Positions 1-8,364 of a DNA stretch of 64,000 nt are shown in pieces. The translations under genes were made by a program, and so were the position numbers. How positions within the stretch are numbered: the first letter of the stretch is position 1; the number at the start of each line of letters is the position of its first letter. The notes under the pieces were generated by a model that searched no databases, was not told the origin of the DNA, and saw nothing but the letters and a program-made list of their open reading frames with translations. The stretch is from Bradyrhizobium sp. 200 (GTDB taxonomy: Bacteria; Pseudomonadota; Alphaproteobacteria; Rhizobiales; Xanthobacteraceae), in assembly GCF_023100945.1 (NCBI RefSeq), contig NZ_CP064689.1, positions 5,190,001 through 5,254,000 of the forward strand, read 5' to 3'.

Positions 1-1
1 A

Positions 2-865
2 CAAAAGCGCAGGTGGCTGCCCAAGATGGTCTCGGGCGAAGCGATCGGATCGCTCGGCATGACCGAACCTCATGCCGGCAGCGACCTCAAGGCGATCCGG
101 ACCCGCGCTGTGCGCGACGGCGACGATTTTGTCATCAACGGCCAGAAGGTCTTCATTTCCAACGGCCAGCTTTGCGACTTCGTCGTGCTCGCGACCAAGA
201 CCGACAGCCATGCCGGGGCAAAAGGAGTTACGCTGTTCATCGTCGAGAGCGACCGGCCCGGCTTCAAGCGCGGCCGGAATCTGGAAAAGCTCGGCATGAA
301 GGCGCAGGATACGTCGGAACTGTTCTTCGACAACGTCCGCATTCCCGCAAGCAACCTGCTCGGCAAGGAGGGCAAGGGCTTTGCCCAGATGATGACCAAG
401 CTGTCGCAGGAGCGCCTCGCCCAGGCGATCCGTTCGGCGACGGTCACCGAGACGGTCATCGACTGGACGTTGCGATATACCGCCGAGCGCAGCGCGTTCG
501 GTCAGAAGATTGCCGATTTCCAGAACACCCAGTTCAAGCTCGCCGATCTCAGGACCAAGGCAGCCGTCGCACGCGTCTTTACCGACAAATGCATCTCGCT
601 GTTCATGGAAGGCAAGCTCGATCCCGTGGACGCCGCAATGGCAAAAATGTTCACCTCCGAGCTTCACTGCGAGACGGTGGATGAATGCCTGCAGCTATTC
701 GGCGGCTGGGGATATATGTGGGAATATCCGATTGCGCGGGCCTATGCGGATGCGCGGATCGTAAAAATCGCCGGAGGTTCGATCGAGATCATGAAGACGA
801 TCATCGCGCGGCAGATGTATTCGCAGCACGGATTTGCGCTGCAGAAGAACGGCGCGGTCTCGTAA
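2..865 (+). CDS. Acyl-CoA dehydrogenase, 5' end outside window
   Basis: FAD-dependent alpha,beta-dehydrogenation of an acyl-CoA. The frame is open from base 2, so roughly the first 100 residues are missing; 287 are visible. Seen: TEPHAGSDLKAIRTRA (the conserved T-E-P-x-A-G-S-D block), NGQKVFISNG, LSQERLAQAIRS, RSAFGQKIADFQNTQFKLADL and FGGWGYMWEYPIARAYADARI. The C-terminal family motif, usually IYGGTSEIM, is IAGGSIEIM here. It precedes badH- and badI-like genes on the same strand, which suggests an AliB-like cyclohexanecarboxyl-CoA dehydrogenase role; that is inference from context. It resembles the dehydrogenase at 3530 (same SNGQ and QERL blocks), so the two may be paralogues. Confidence 0.9.
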   Translation, partial: QKRRWLPKMVSGEAIGSLGMTEPHAGSDLKAIRTRAVRDGDDFVINGQKVFISNGQLCDFVVLATKTDSHAGAKGVTLFIVESDRPGFKRGRNLEKLGMKAQDTSELFFDNVRIPASNLLGKEGKGFAQMMTKLSQERLAQAIRSATVTETVIDWTLRYTAERSAFGQKIADFQNTQFKLADLRTKAAVARVFTDKCISLFMEGKLDPVDAAMAKMFTSELHCETVDECLQLFGGWGYMWEYPIARAYADARIVKIAGGSIEIMKTIIARQMYSQHGFALQKNGAVS

Positions 866-962
866 GCTGAACGCTGCCAGTGCGCACTGCGACACCGGCA
901 GCGCATATTCCGGCTTGATCGAACCGTGTACGCCAACAACAATGACACAAGGGAGGTCTGCA

Positions 963-1721
963 TTGAAGGGCTTATCTGGAAAAGTCGCCGTGGTCACCGG
1001 CGGAGGACAGGGAATCGGGCGCGGGCTGACGCTGCGCCTGGCCGAAGAAGGCTGCAAGGTGGCGGTGTTCGACATCAACCCGCAAGCCGGCGAAGAAACA
1101 GCCAAACTCGCACCGCAAGCGGTCATCAAGACCTACACGGTGGATGTCGGAGATGCCGCCTCCGTCGGTGAAGCCGTTGCCAAGGTGGAAGCCGAGCTTG
1201 GTCCGATCTGGCTCCTGGTCAACAATGCCGGCTGGGATCGGCCGATGCCGTTCCTGAAGACCGACAAGGACCTCTGGGACAAGATCATCCGCATCAACCT
1301 CTATGGTCCCCTCAACACCCATAAGGCAGTTGCGCCCCTGATGGCCGAACGCGGCGGCGGGCGAATTGTCAACATCGCCTCCGATGCGGCGCGGGTCGGA
1401 ACCAGCGACGAAGCCGTCTACTCCGCCTGCAAGGGCGGGCTGATCTCCTTCACCAAATCGCTGGCGCGCGAACTGGCGCGCAAGAACGTCCTGCTCAATG
1501 CCATCTGCCCCGGCCCGACCAACACGCCGATGATGGCCACCGTCCTTGGCGAAGGCGAGCAAGCCGTCAAATGGAAGGATGCGATGGTTCGGGGAATCCC
1601 GCTGCGGCGGATGGGAGAGCCGGAAGACTATGGCGGGATCGTTGCCATGCTGGCCTCTGACGACGGAAAATACATCACCGGACAGACCATCTCCGTCTCC
1701 GGCGGAATGAACATGATCTAA
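963..1721 (+). CDS. badH: SDR dehydrogenase, BadH-like (2-hydroxycyclohexanecarboxyl-CoA dehydrogenase)
   Basis: Classical NAD(P)-dependent short-chain dehydrogenase of 252 residues. Seen: TGGGQGIGRG nucleotide-binding loop, LVNNAGWD, catalytic Ser in NIASDAARVG, then Y-S-A-C-K (Tyr-x3-Lys) and C-terminal ITGQTISVSGG. The NNAGWD and SDAARVG blocks match my recollection of Rhodopseudomonas BadH, which oxidises 2-hydroxycyclohexanecarboxyl-CoA to the 2-keto compound. The TTG at 963 is chosen because GGGAGG lies at 951-956, six bases upstream; an in-frame ATG at 942 has no such site. A BadI-like gene follows after 15 bases, supporting the assignment. Confidence 0.75.
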   Translation: MKGLSGKVAVVTGGGQGIGRGLTLRLAEEGCKVAVFDINPQAGEETAKLAPQAVIKTYTVDVGDAASVGEAVAKVEAELGPIWLLVNNAGWDRPMPFLKTDKDLWDKIIRINLYGPLNTHKAVAPLMAERGGGRIVNIASDAARVGTSDEAVYSACKGGLISFTKSLARELARKNVLLNAICPGPTNTPMMATVLGEGEQAVKWKDAMVRGIPLRRMGEPEDYGGIVAMLASDDGKYITGQTISVSGGMNMI

Positions 1722-1736
1722 GCGCGAGGAAATGCC

Positions 1737-2531
1737 ATGACCGATCCAAAGCAATTTACCGACGTCATCTATGAAGTTCGCGACCGCGCGGCGTGGATCA
1801 TCATCAACCGTCCGAAGGTTTACAACGCCTTCCGCGGACAAACGCTGGAGGAACTGATCCAGGCCTTCCATCTCGCAGCCAACGATCGGCAGGTGGCGAG
1901 CATCGTCCTGACCGGCGCCGGCGAAAAGGCGTTCTGTACCGGCGGCGATCAATCGGCGCATGAGGGCCAGTATGACGGCCGCGGCGTGGTGGGACTGCCG
2001 ATCGATGAACTGCAGGGTCTGATCCGCGATGTGCCGAAGCCGGTGATCGCCCGCGTCAATGGCTTTGCGATCGGCGGCGGCAATGTGCTCGCGACGCTCT
2101 GCGATCTCACCATTGCGGCCGACACCGCCCAGTTCGGACAGGTTGGTCCGAAAGTCGGATCGGTCGACGCCGGCTGGGGGACGGCCTTCCTGGCGCGTCA
2201 CGTCGGTGACAAGAAAGCCCGCGAGATCTGGTTCATCAACGATCGCTACACCGCCGAGCAGGCGCGCGAAATGGGCCTGGTCAACAAGGTGGTGCCGGCG
2301 GCGCAACTCGACGCTGCCGTGAAGGATTGGACCGACAAGCTGGCGCAGCGGTCGCCGACCGCCATCGCACTAGCGAAACGGTCCTTCAACGCTGATTCAG
2401 ACAACATCCGCGGCATCAGCAACTTCGCCCTTCACGCGGTGAAAATGTTCTATGACACGCCTGAGTCAAAGGAAGGCGTCTCGGCGTTCAACGAGAAGCG
2501 CGAACCGGACTTCCACAAGTTCGTGTCCTGA
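1737..2531 (+). CDS. badI: BadI-like 2-ketocyclohexanecarboxyl-CoA hydrolase (crotonase fold)
   Basis: Crotonase-family protein of 264 residues related to BadI and MenB. BadI hydrolytically opens the ring of 2-ketocyclohexanecarboxyl-CoA to give pimelyl-CoA. Seen: WIIINRPKVYNAFRG, the AFCTGGDQ oxyanion-hole block, DGRGVVGLPIDELQ, RVNGFAIGGGNVLATLCDLTIA, and GQVGPKVGSVDAGWGTAFLA, where BadI/MenB carry the catalytic Ser/Asp loop. The C-terminus EGVSAFNEKREPDFHKF is typical. RBS GAGGAA precedes the ATG. Adjacent BadH-like SDR and acyl-CoA dehydrogenase fit an alicyclic acid pathway. A MenB role is unlikely because no other menaquinone gene is present. Confidence 0.75.
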   Translation: MTDPKQFTDVIYEVRDRAAWIIINRPKVYNAFRGQTLEELIQAFHLAANDRQVASIVLTGAGEKAFCTGGDQSAHEGQYDGRGVVGLPIDELQGLIRDVPKPVIARVNGFAIGGGNVLATLCDLTIAADTAQFGQVGPKVGSVDAGWGTAFLARHVGDKKAREIWFINDRYTAEQAREMGLVNKVVPAAQLDAAVKDWTDKLAQRSPTAIALAKRSFNADSDNIRGISNFALHAVKMFYDTPESKEGVSAFNEKREPDFHKFVS

Positions 2532-2576
2532 CGGTCGCCGTCGGTCACGTCGGAATCGCAAGCTGAGAGAGGGATC

Positions 2577-3506
2577 ATGGCGTCGCACAAGGTCATCATT
2601 TCCTGCGCGGTTACCGGATCGATCCACACGCCCTCGATGTCGCCGCATCTGCCGGTGACGCCTGCCGAGATTGCCGAGTCAGCCCTCGGTGCCGCGGCAG
2701 CGGGGGCCGCGATCGTCCATCTCCACGCGCGCAATCCGGCCGACGGCCGGCCGGATCAATCGCCGGAAGCCTTCGAGCCGTTTCTGCGCGTCATCAAGCA
2801 GAGCTCCAACGTCGTCGTGAACCTGACGACCGGCGGCTCGCCCTATATGACCGTGGAGGAGCGCGTGCGACCGGCCGCGACCTGGAAGCCGGAGGTCGCG
2901 AGCCTCAACATGGGGTCGATGAATTTCGGCCTGTTCCCGATGCTGAAGCGCTACAAGTCGTTCAAGCACGACTGGGAGCCGCAGATGCTGGAGGGCTCCC
3001 ACGATCTCGTCTTCCGCAACTCGTTCAAGGATATCCGCTACGCGCTGGAGACACTGAACGGCTCGGGCGCGCGCTACGAGTTCGAATGTTACGACACCAG
3101 CCACCTCTATAGCCTGCACTATTTCTGGACCGAAGGCCTCGTCAAGGCACCCTTGTTCATCCAGACCTGCTTCGGGCTTCTCGGCGGCATCGGCTCGCAC
3201 CCGGACGACGTCATGCACATGAAGCGCACGGCCGACCGCCTGTTCGGCGACAACTACCGCTGGTCGGTTCTCGGCGCCGGCCGTGCCCAGATGCAGGTCG
3301 CCGCGATGGCTGCGGCAATGGGCGGTAACGTCCGGATCGGGCTCGAGGACAGTCTGTGGATCGGCGCGGGCCGCCTCGCCCAGACCAATGCCGAGCAGGT
3401 GACGCAGGTCCGCAAGATCATCGAAGGCCTTGGGCTCGAGATCGCGAGCCCGGACGAGGCAAGGGAAATTCTCCAGCTCAAGGGCGGCGACAAGGTCGCC
3501 TTCTAG
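2577..3506 (+). CDS. BKACE / DUF849 beta-keto acid cleavage enzyme
   Basis: 309 residues, the usual length of the 3-keto-5-aminohexanoate cleavage enzyme family. The family condenses a beta-keto acid with acetyl-CoA and cleaves it to acetoacetate plus a new acyl-CoA, using a Zn ion. Seen: GAAIVHLHARNPADGRPDQ (HxH metal pair), NLTTGGSP, LNMGSMNFG, FECYDTSHL, CFGLLGGIGSHPDDV, and VRIGLEDSLWIGAGRLAQTNAEQV, the usual C-terminal active-site region. ATG follows GAGAGGGA. It sits 45 bases after badI, so it probably acts on a product of the same route; the substrate cannot be read from the sequence. Confidence 0.85.
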   Translation: MASHKVIISCAVTGSIHTPSMSPHLPVTPAEIAESALGAAAAGAAIVHLHARNPADGRPDQSPEAFEPFLRVIKQSSNVVVNLTTGGSPYMTVEERVRPAATWKPEVASLNMGSMNFGLFPMLKRYKSFKHDWEPQMLEGSHDLVFRNSFKDIRYALETLNGSGARYEFECYDTSHLYSLHYFWTEGLVKAPLFIQTCFGLLGGIGSHPDDVMHMKRTADRLFGDNYRWSVLGAGRAQMQVAAMAAAMGGNVRIGLEDSLWIGAGRLAQTNAEQVTQVRKIIEGLGLEIASPDEAREILQLKGGDKVAF

Positions 3507-3529
3507 CTTCAACCGACGGCACAACAAAC

Positions 3530-4675
3530 ATGCTGCAAAATCGCCCGGTATTCGACGAAGAGCACGCCCTCTTACGCGAAAGCGTTCGCCGCTTTGCGGC
3601 AGCGAGGATACAGCCGCATTTTCAGGAATGGGAAAAAGCCGGGATCATTGACCGCTCCCTGTGGCCGGTAGCCGGCCAAGCCGGCCTGCTCTGCCCGCAG
3701 GTGCCGGAACAGTACGGCGGCATCGGCGGTGATTTCCGCCACAACGCCGTTGTGATCGAAGAGCTCGCCTATTCGGGTTTTGCGGGCCCGGCGACCGACT
3801 TTTCAGTACACAGCGACGTCTGCTGCGGCTATCTGCTGCACTACGGCACCGAGGAGCAGAAGAAAAAGTGGTTGCCGCGGATGGTCGCCGGCGAGGCCGT
3901 GTGCGCCATCGCGATGACCGAGCCCGGCACCGGCAGCGACCTGCAGGGCATTCGCACGCGCGCGATCCGTGAGGGCGATGAATACGTCATCTCCGGCCAG
4001 AAGACGTTCATCTCGAACGGCCAGATGTGCGACCTCGTGATCGCGGTCGTCAGGACCAACCCGGACGGCGGGTCGCGCGGCATGAGCCTCGTTCTGGTCG
4101 AGACCCAGCGCGAAGGCTTTCGCCACGGCCGCAACCTCGACAAGCTCGGCCATCTCTCCTCCGATACGTCGGAATTGTTCTTCGATCAGGTCCGCGTTCC
4201 CGTCAGCAACCTCCTTGGCTCGGAAGGCGGCGCGATGGCCGCGCTGATGAGCGAGTTGCCGCAGGAGCGGCTGACGATCGCGCTTCACTCGATCGCTGCC
4301 GCACAGAAAGCGTTCGACATCACCAAGGATTACGTCAGCGAACGCAAGGCGTTCGGGCAAGCTATCGGAACCTTTCAGAATACGCGCTTCAAGCTGGCCG
4401 ATCTAAAATCAGATCTTCTGGTTGGCTGGGCCTATCTCGATCAGTGCCTGGCCCAGCATGTCCGCGGCGAACTCACGACCTATGCGGCGTCGACCGCGAA
4501 ACTATGGACCACCGAGATGCACGGACGGCTGGTCGATCAGTGCCTGCAGTTCTTCGGCGGCTACGGTTTCATGCGCGAATACGAGATTTGTCGCCTGTTT
4601 GCGGATGCGCGGGTGCTGCGTATCTATGGCGGCACGTCGGAAATCATGCGCGAGTTGATCTCGCGCAGCCTCTGA
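3530..4675 (+). CDS. Acyl-CoA dehydrogenase
   Basis: Complete FAD acyl-CoA dehydrogenase of 381 residues. Seen: MTEPGTGSDLQGIRTRA, GQKTFISNGQMCDLV, LPQERLTIALHS, RKAFGQAIGTFQNTRFKLADL, FFGGYGFMREYEICRLFADARV and terminal IYGGTSEIMRELI. Start ATG at 3530 is 23 bases after the DUF849 stop; the frame is open further upstream inside that gene but has no better start, and the site before the ATG is weak. It is the last gene of the plus-strand unit and converges on the dehydrogenase ending at 4704. Similar in motif spelling to the partial dehydrogenase at the window start. Confidence 0.9.
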   Translation: MLQNRPVFDEEHALLRESVRRFAAARIQPHFQEWEKAGIIDRSLWPVAGQAGLLCPQVPEQYGGIGGDFRHNAVVIEELAYSGFAGPATDFSVHSDVCCGYLLHYGTEEQKKKWLPRMVAGEAVCAIAMTEPGTGSDLQGIRTRAIREGDEYVISGQKTFISNGQMCDLVIAVVRTNPDGGSRGMSLVLVETQREGFRHGRNLDKLGHLSSDTSELFFDQVRVPVSNLLGSEGGAMAALMSELPQERLTIALHSIAAAQKAFDITKDYVSERKAFGQAIGTFQNTRFKLADLKSDLLVGWAYLDQCLAQHVRGELTTYAASTAKLWTTEMHGRLVDQCLQFFGGYGFMREYEICRLFADARVLRIYGGTSEIMRELISRSL

Positions 4676-4689
4676 TGAATGGTGGAATT

Positions 4690-4712
4690 AGCTACGCCGC
4701 GAATCAGTAGCT
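4690..4712. terminator. Possible short convergent hairpin
   Basis: AGCTAC (4690-4695) and GTAGCT (4707-4712) form a 6-bp inverted repeat with an 11-base loop between two converging genes and over the minus-strand stop codon. There is no T tract on either side, so a role in termination is only suggested by position. Confidence 0.2.
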
Positions 4713-5888
4713 CTTCGGCAAGTCCAGTACCTTCTCGGCAATAAAACTCAGAATGAGCTGCTCCGTGATCGGCGCAAGGCGGGTGATCGCGACTTCGCGG
4801 AACAGCCGCTCGACGTGATACTCCTTGGCGTAGCCGAAGCCGCCATGCGTCATTATGGCCTGCCATGCAGCATCGTGACCGGCGCGTGCGCCCAGAAACT
4901 TTGCGCTATTGGCTTCGGCGCCGCAGGGCCTGCCGTTGTCGTACAACCAAGCGGCGCGCGTCGCCATCTGCCATGCCGCCTCCAGGTACATCCAGCGCTC
5001 AGCCAACGGATGTTGAATGCCCTGGTTCTGACCGATCGGACGGTCGAACACGATGCGTTCCCGCGCGTAACGCGCCGCCCGACGTAACGCATCCTGCCCA
5101 ATCCCGATCGCCTCGACCGCGACCAGTATCCTTTCAGGGTTGAGGCTGTGCAGGATGTAGGAGAATCCCTTCCCCTCCTCGCCGATCCGGTCCGCTTCCG
5201 GAATGAACAGGCCGTCGATGAAGATCGCATTGGAGTCCACCGCCTTGCGGCCCATCTTCGGAATGCGGCGGACTTCGATCTTCGAACGATCGAGATCGGT
5301 ATAGAAGATGGTGATGCCGTCGGTCGGCCGTTTACAATCCTCGAATTTGGTGGTCCGCGTCAGCAGCATGATCTTGTCGGCCACCTGCGCGGTCGAGGTC
5401 CAAACCTTCTGCCCGTGGACGCGGTAGCCGCCGGGCACCTTTTCGGCAAAGGTCTTGATGCGCGTAGTGTTCAGCCCGGCATCCGGTTCTGTGAAGCCGA
5501 AGCAGCATTGGTCTTCGCCTGAGACGAGGCGCGGAACCCAGCGCCGTTTCTGGTCGTCCGTTCCCTTCACGACAATCGGATGTGGCCCAAACAGATTGAT
5601 ATGCACGGCGGACGACGACGTCATGCCGCCGCCGTGGCTGGCCACCTCATGCATCATGATGGCGGCCTCGGTAACGCCAAGGCCGGACCCGCCATATTCC
5701 TCCGGCATGGTGATGCCGAGCCAGCCGGCATCCGCCATCGCGCGGTGGAATTGCCTCGGAAACTCGCCGTCCTCGTCGCGCGCCAGCCAGTACTCGTCAT
5801 CGAAGCGGGTGACGACGGCGCGGACGCCCTCGCGGATCGCGGCATGATCCTCGGCAACGTCGAGCGCATTGGAGAAGGATCTATCCAT
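4704..5888 (-). CDS. Acyl-CoA dehydrogenase
   Basis: 394-residue FAD acyl-CoA dehydrogenase. Seen: EEYGGSGLGVTEAAIMMHEVA, CCFGFTEPDAGLNTTRIKT, VHGQKVWTSTAQVADKIMLLTRT, LNPERILVAVEAIGIGQDAL, RIVFDRPIGQNQGIQHPLAE and THGGFGYAKEYHVERLFREV. The start at 5888 has GGGAGGG just upstream; an upstream frame extension has shadow-like composition. It overlaps the CitE-like gene by 8 bases, so they are translationally coupled. Third gene of a MaoC-CitE-dehydrogenase operon downstream of the palindrome at 7307-7322. Confidence 0.9.
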   Translation of the reverse strand: MDRSFSNALDVAEDHAAIREGVRAVVTRFDDEYWLARDEDGEFPRQFHRAMADAGWLGITMPEEYGGSGLGVTEAAIMMHEVASHGGGMTSSSAVHINLFGPHPIVVKGTDDQKRRWVPRLVSGEDQCCFGFTEPDAGLNTTRIKTFAEKVPGGYRVHGQKVWTSTAQVADKIMLLTRTTKFEDCKRPTDGITIFYTDLDRSKIEVRRIPKMGRKAVDSNAIFIDGLFIPEADRIGEEGKGFSYILHSLNPERILVAVEAIGIGQDALRRAARYARERIVFDRPIGQNQGIQHPLAERWMYLEAAWQMATRAAWLYDNGRPCGAEANSAKFLGARAGHDAAWQAIMTHGGFGYAKEYHVERLFREVAITRLAPITEQLILSFIAEKVLDLPKSY

Positions 5889-6762
5889 CGAAACCTCCCT
5901 CCCCGACCGAAGCCAACGTTCGACGCGCGGCGACCAGATGCGGCATGTCGTACATCTTGCCGTCGATCCCGACCGTTCCGATCTCGGGATTGGCGGCGAA
6001 TGCGGCGACGACACGGCGCGCATGTTCGAGATCGGCTTCCGACGGCGTGAAGCAGGTATTGATGGTTGCGACCTGGTCTGGATGGATCGCGATCCGGCCG
6101 ACAAATCCGTCACGGCGCGCGACCTTGCAGCTTTCCGCAAGTCCGTTCTGATCCTTGAAATCCGCATACAGGGTTTCAAGCGCCGCGGCGCCGGCAGCGC
6201 CGGCAGCGAACAGACATTGCGCCCGTGCCACCTGATAGGGGAACGTCCAGCTTCCGTCCGCTTCCTTGTTGGTGAGCGCGCCCAGCGCCGCGCCTAGATC
6301 CTCCGCGCCCCAGGTCATCGCCACCAGGCGCTTGTTCTTGCGCGCATAGCCGTTGAAACCAATCATCGCGGCTGGCGTTTCGGTCGCGACGACCAGCAGC
6401 TTGACGTGGCCGGGCGAGATGCCCGTGGCCACCTCAAGCACGTCGACATAGTGCGACACGAGATCGACATCCTCGATGCCGTTGACCTTGGGAACGAGAA
6501 TGCCGTCGAGGCCCGGGCGGACCACCGCCGCCAGATCTTCCAGCGTAAGGCCTGTGCCGAACGGGTTGATCCGGACCAGGAACGACCAGCCCCTCTCCCC
6601 GTCCCCCAGAAGCGCCTTGACAGCATCACGGGCAAAGGCCTTTCGGCCCGGCGCAACCGAATCCTCGAGGTCAAGGATCAGTGCGTCGGCGCCCACGCCG
6701 GTGGCCTTGGTGTATTTCCGTTCGCTGTCAGCCGGCACAAAGAGAAGCGAGCGCAGCTTCAT
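5881..6762 (-). CDS. HpcH/HpaI-family (CitE-like) CoA lyase
   Basis: 293 residues of the citrate lyase beta-subunit-like family (malyl-CoA, citramalyl-CoA and related beta-hydroxyacyl-CoA lyases or thioesterases). Seen: MKLRSLLFVPADSERKYTKA, ALILDLEDSVAPGRK (acid residues of the Mg site), LVRINPFGT, DGILVPKVN, LLVVATETPAAM, MTWGAEDLGAALG and GRIAIHPDQVATIN. These are Mg-dependent retro-aldol enzymes. Its position between MaoC hydratase and acyl-CoA dehydrogenase suggests it cleaves a hydroxyacyl-CoA made by the hydratase. It overlaps MaoC by 4 bases. The exact substrate is unknown. Confidence 0.85.
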   Translation of the reverse strand: MKLRSLLFVPADSERKYTKATGVGADALILDLEDSVAPGRKAFARDAVKALLGDGERGWSFLVRINPFGTGLTLEDLAAVVRPGLDGILVPKVNGIEDVDLVSHYVDVLEVATGISPGHVKLLVVATETPAAMIGFNGYARKNKRLVAMTWGAEDLGAALGALTNKEADGSWTFPYQVARAQCLFAAGAAGAAALETLYADFKDQNGLAESCKVARRDGFVGRIAIHPDQVATINTCFTPSEADLEHARRVVAAFAANPEIGTVGIDGKMYDMPHLVAARRTLASVGEGGFDG

Positions 6763-7211
6763 TTTGGTTGCCTCATCATCAACGCGTTCCTGCGGCAGTA
6801 GACCACTTCCTCATCGTGCTGATTGAACCCGCGATGCTCGAATGTCACGATGCCCTGCGTCGGACGCGATTTGCTTTCGCGCAATGATACCACCTTGGTT
6901 TCGGCGCGCAGCGTATCGCCGCCGAATACCGGACGGGGGAACTTCGTGTCCTCCATTCCCAAATTGCCGACGGTGGTTCCCAGCGTCGTATCCTGGACCG
7001 ACAGCCCGATGACCAAGCCGAGCGTGAAGATCGAATTCATCAGCGGCTTTCCGAACTCCGTGCCCTTGGCGTATTCGTGGTCGATATGCACCGCCGCCGG
7101 GTTGTAGGTCAGCGACGAGAACAGGATGTTGTCCATGTCCGTGACCGTGCGCCGGATTTCATGGACAAACGTCTGTCCGACGGAAAACTGTTCGAAAAAG
7201 AGCCCCGCCAT
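6759..7211 (-). CDS. MaoC-like (R)-specific enoyl-CoA hydratase
   Basis: Single hot-dog domain of 150 residues. Seen: FEQFSVGQTFVHEIRRTVTDMDNILFSSLTYN, then HIDHEYAK and GDTLRAETKVVSLRESKSRPTQGIVTFEHRGFNQ, typical of MaoC proteins acting on mesaconyl- or methylfumaryl-type CoA esters. The ATG at 7211 follows AGAGGA; a 25-codon upstream extension is not typical of the family. First gene of the operon with the CitE-like lyase and dehydrogenase. A hydratase beside a CitE homologue resembles methylaspartate/ethylmalonyl-type modules, but that comparison is inference. Confidence 0.85.
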   Translation of the reverse strand: MAGLFFEQFSVGQTFVHEIRRTVTDMDNILFSSLTYNPAAVHIDHEYAKGTEFGKPLMNSIFTLGLVIGLSVQDTTLGTTVGNLGMEDTKFPRPVFGGDTLRAETKVVSLRESKSRPTQGIVTFEHRGFNQHDEEVVYCRRNALMMRQPK

Positions 7212-7306
7212 CTGGTTTCCTCTTGCTGGATCCCGGGGTTGAATGCAGCGGCTTTCGCCGCAACGACTTCCTTGTCTCCCATCCATTTTCTATCGTATTG
7301 TGATAT

Positions 7307-7322
7307 CGTACACAAGTGTACG
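7307..7322. promoter_or_regulatory. MarR-type palindromic operator, copy A
   Basis: CGTACACAAGTGTACG: 7-bp perfect inverted arms around AA. It lies 18 bases upstream of the ATG at 7340 and 96 bases upstream of the divergent MaoC start, so it could control both. It shares the pattern RTACRCTRGTGTAC with copies at 9332, 11887, 13777, 13863 and 15524. The MarR protein encoded at 13924 is the obvious candidate binder (inference). Confidence 0.7.
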
Positions 7323-7339
7323 AATTGGGAGGATTGGCC

Positions 7340-8353
7340 ATGGGCGCCCTTGTGAACCGACAGGTGCGGCTCGTTTCGCGGCCGCGGGGAATACCGCAGG
7401 CCGAGCATTTTGCGCTGGCGACGGAGCCGATGCCCGCGCCCGGCAAGGGTGAAATCCTGATCAGGAACCGTTACCTCTCTGTCGATCCGGCCCAACGCGG
7501 ATGGGCCAATGATGAAGGGAACTACAGCGCGCCGGTGCCGCTCGACGCTCCCATGCGCGCGCTCGCCGTCGGTGAAATCATCGAGAGCAACACGCCCGAA
7601 TTTCGAACCGGCGAATTCGCGTATGGTTGGTTCGGCTGGCAGACCTACTGCGTTGCAACGCCGGGCGCCGTGCTACGCCGCGTTCAACCTTCAGCCCTGC
7701 CGCTCAGCGCCAATGTGAGCCTGCTCGGCATCAACGGCCTCACGGCCTATCTCGCCTTGCACGGTGTTGGCGACCCAAAACCTGGCGAACATGTTCTGGT
7801 ATCGACCGCGGCCGGCAGCGTGGGCAGTTTTGTTGGGCAACTCGCCCAGATCGCGGGTTGCCGCGCTGTCGGGCTTACCAGTTCGGCTGAGAAAGCTGCG
7901 CTCGCACAAGCCCGCTACGGCTATCAGGACATGATCAACTATCGCGAAATCGCCGACCTTGCGGCGGCGATCCGCAAGGCATGCCCTGACGGCAACGACA
8001 TCTTCTTCGACAACACCGGTGGCTCGATCGCCGATGCCGCCATCCGCTCCATGCGGCTGCGCGGAAGGATCATCCAGTGCGGCACGGCGGCCAACGCCTC
8101 CTGGACACCTGTTCCCACGGGCCCGCGTCCCGAGCGGGAAGTCCTGACCCGCCGCCTGCGATGGTCGGGCTTTATCATTTTCGATCACGTTGGCGAATTC
8201 GAAATCGCAGCAGCTCACCTGACGCAGTTCGCACTCGAGGGAAAGATCGTCTACGACGAGGAAATTATGCCGGGACTCGAACACGCACCCGGCGCCATTG
8301 CCCGGCTCTATCGGGGAGAAAACCACGGCAAGCTGATCATCGCGGTCGATTAG
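7340..8353 (+). CDS. MDR-family NADP-dependent oxidoreductase
   Basis: 337 residues of the zinc-independent medium-chain reductase group that includes prostaglandin/leukotriene B4 reductases and CurA; these reduce the double bond of alpha,beta-unsaturated carbonyls. Seen: LSVDPAQRGWANDEGNY, VGEIIESNTPEF, LGINGLTAYLALHGVGDPKPGEHVLVSTAAGSVGSFVGQLA (Rossmann region), GYQDMINYRE, DIFFDNTGGSIADAAIRSMRLRGRIIQCG. ATG at 7340 has GGGAGG at 7327-7332. It stands alone, divergent from the MaoC operon, with the MarR-type operator directly before the RBS. Confidence 0.85.
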   Translation: MGALVNRQVRLVSRPRGIPQAEHFALATEPMPAPGKGEILIRNRYLSVDPAQRGWANDEGNYSAPVPLDAPMRALAVGEIIESNTPEFRTGEFAYGWFGWQTYCVATPGAVLRRVQPSALPLSANVSLLGINGLTAYLALHGVGDPKPGEHVLVSTAAGSVGSFVGQLAQIAGCRAVGLTSSAEKAALAQARYGYQDMINYREIADLAAAIRKACPDGNDIFFDNTGGSIADAAIRSMRLRGRIIQCGTAANASWTPVPTGPRPEREVLTRRLRWSGFIIFDHVGEFEIAAAHLTQFALEGKIVYDEEIMPGLEHAPGAIARLYRGENHGKLIIAVD

Positions 8354-8364
8354 GCGACCGGCGG

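Noticed and set aside
972..2306. 444-codon open frame antisense to the badH/badI-like genes
   Set aside because: High-GC shadow frame; no family motifs, while the opposite strand has clear SDR and crotonase signatures.
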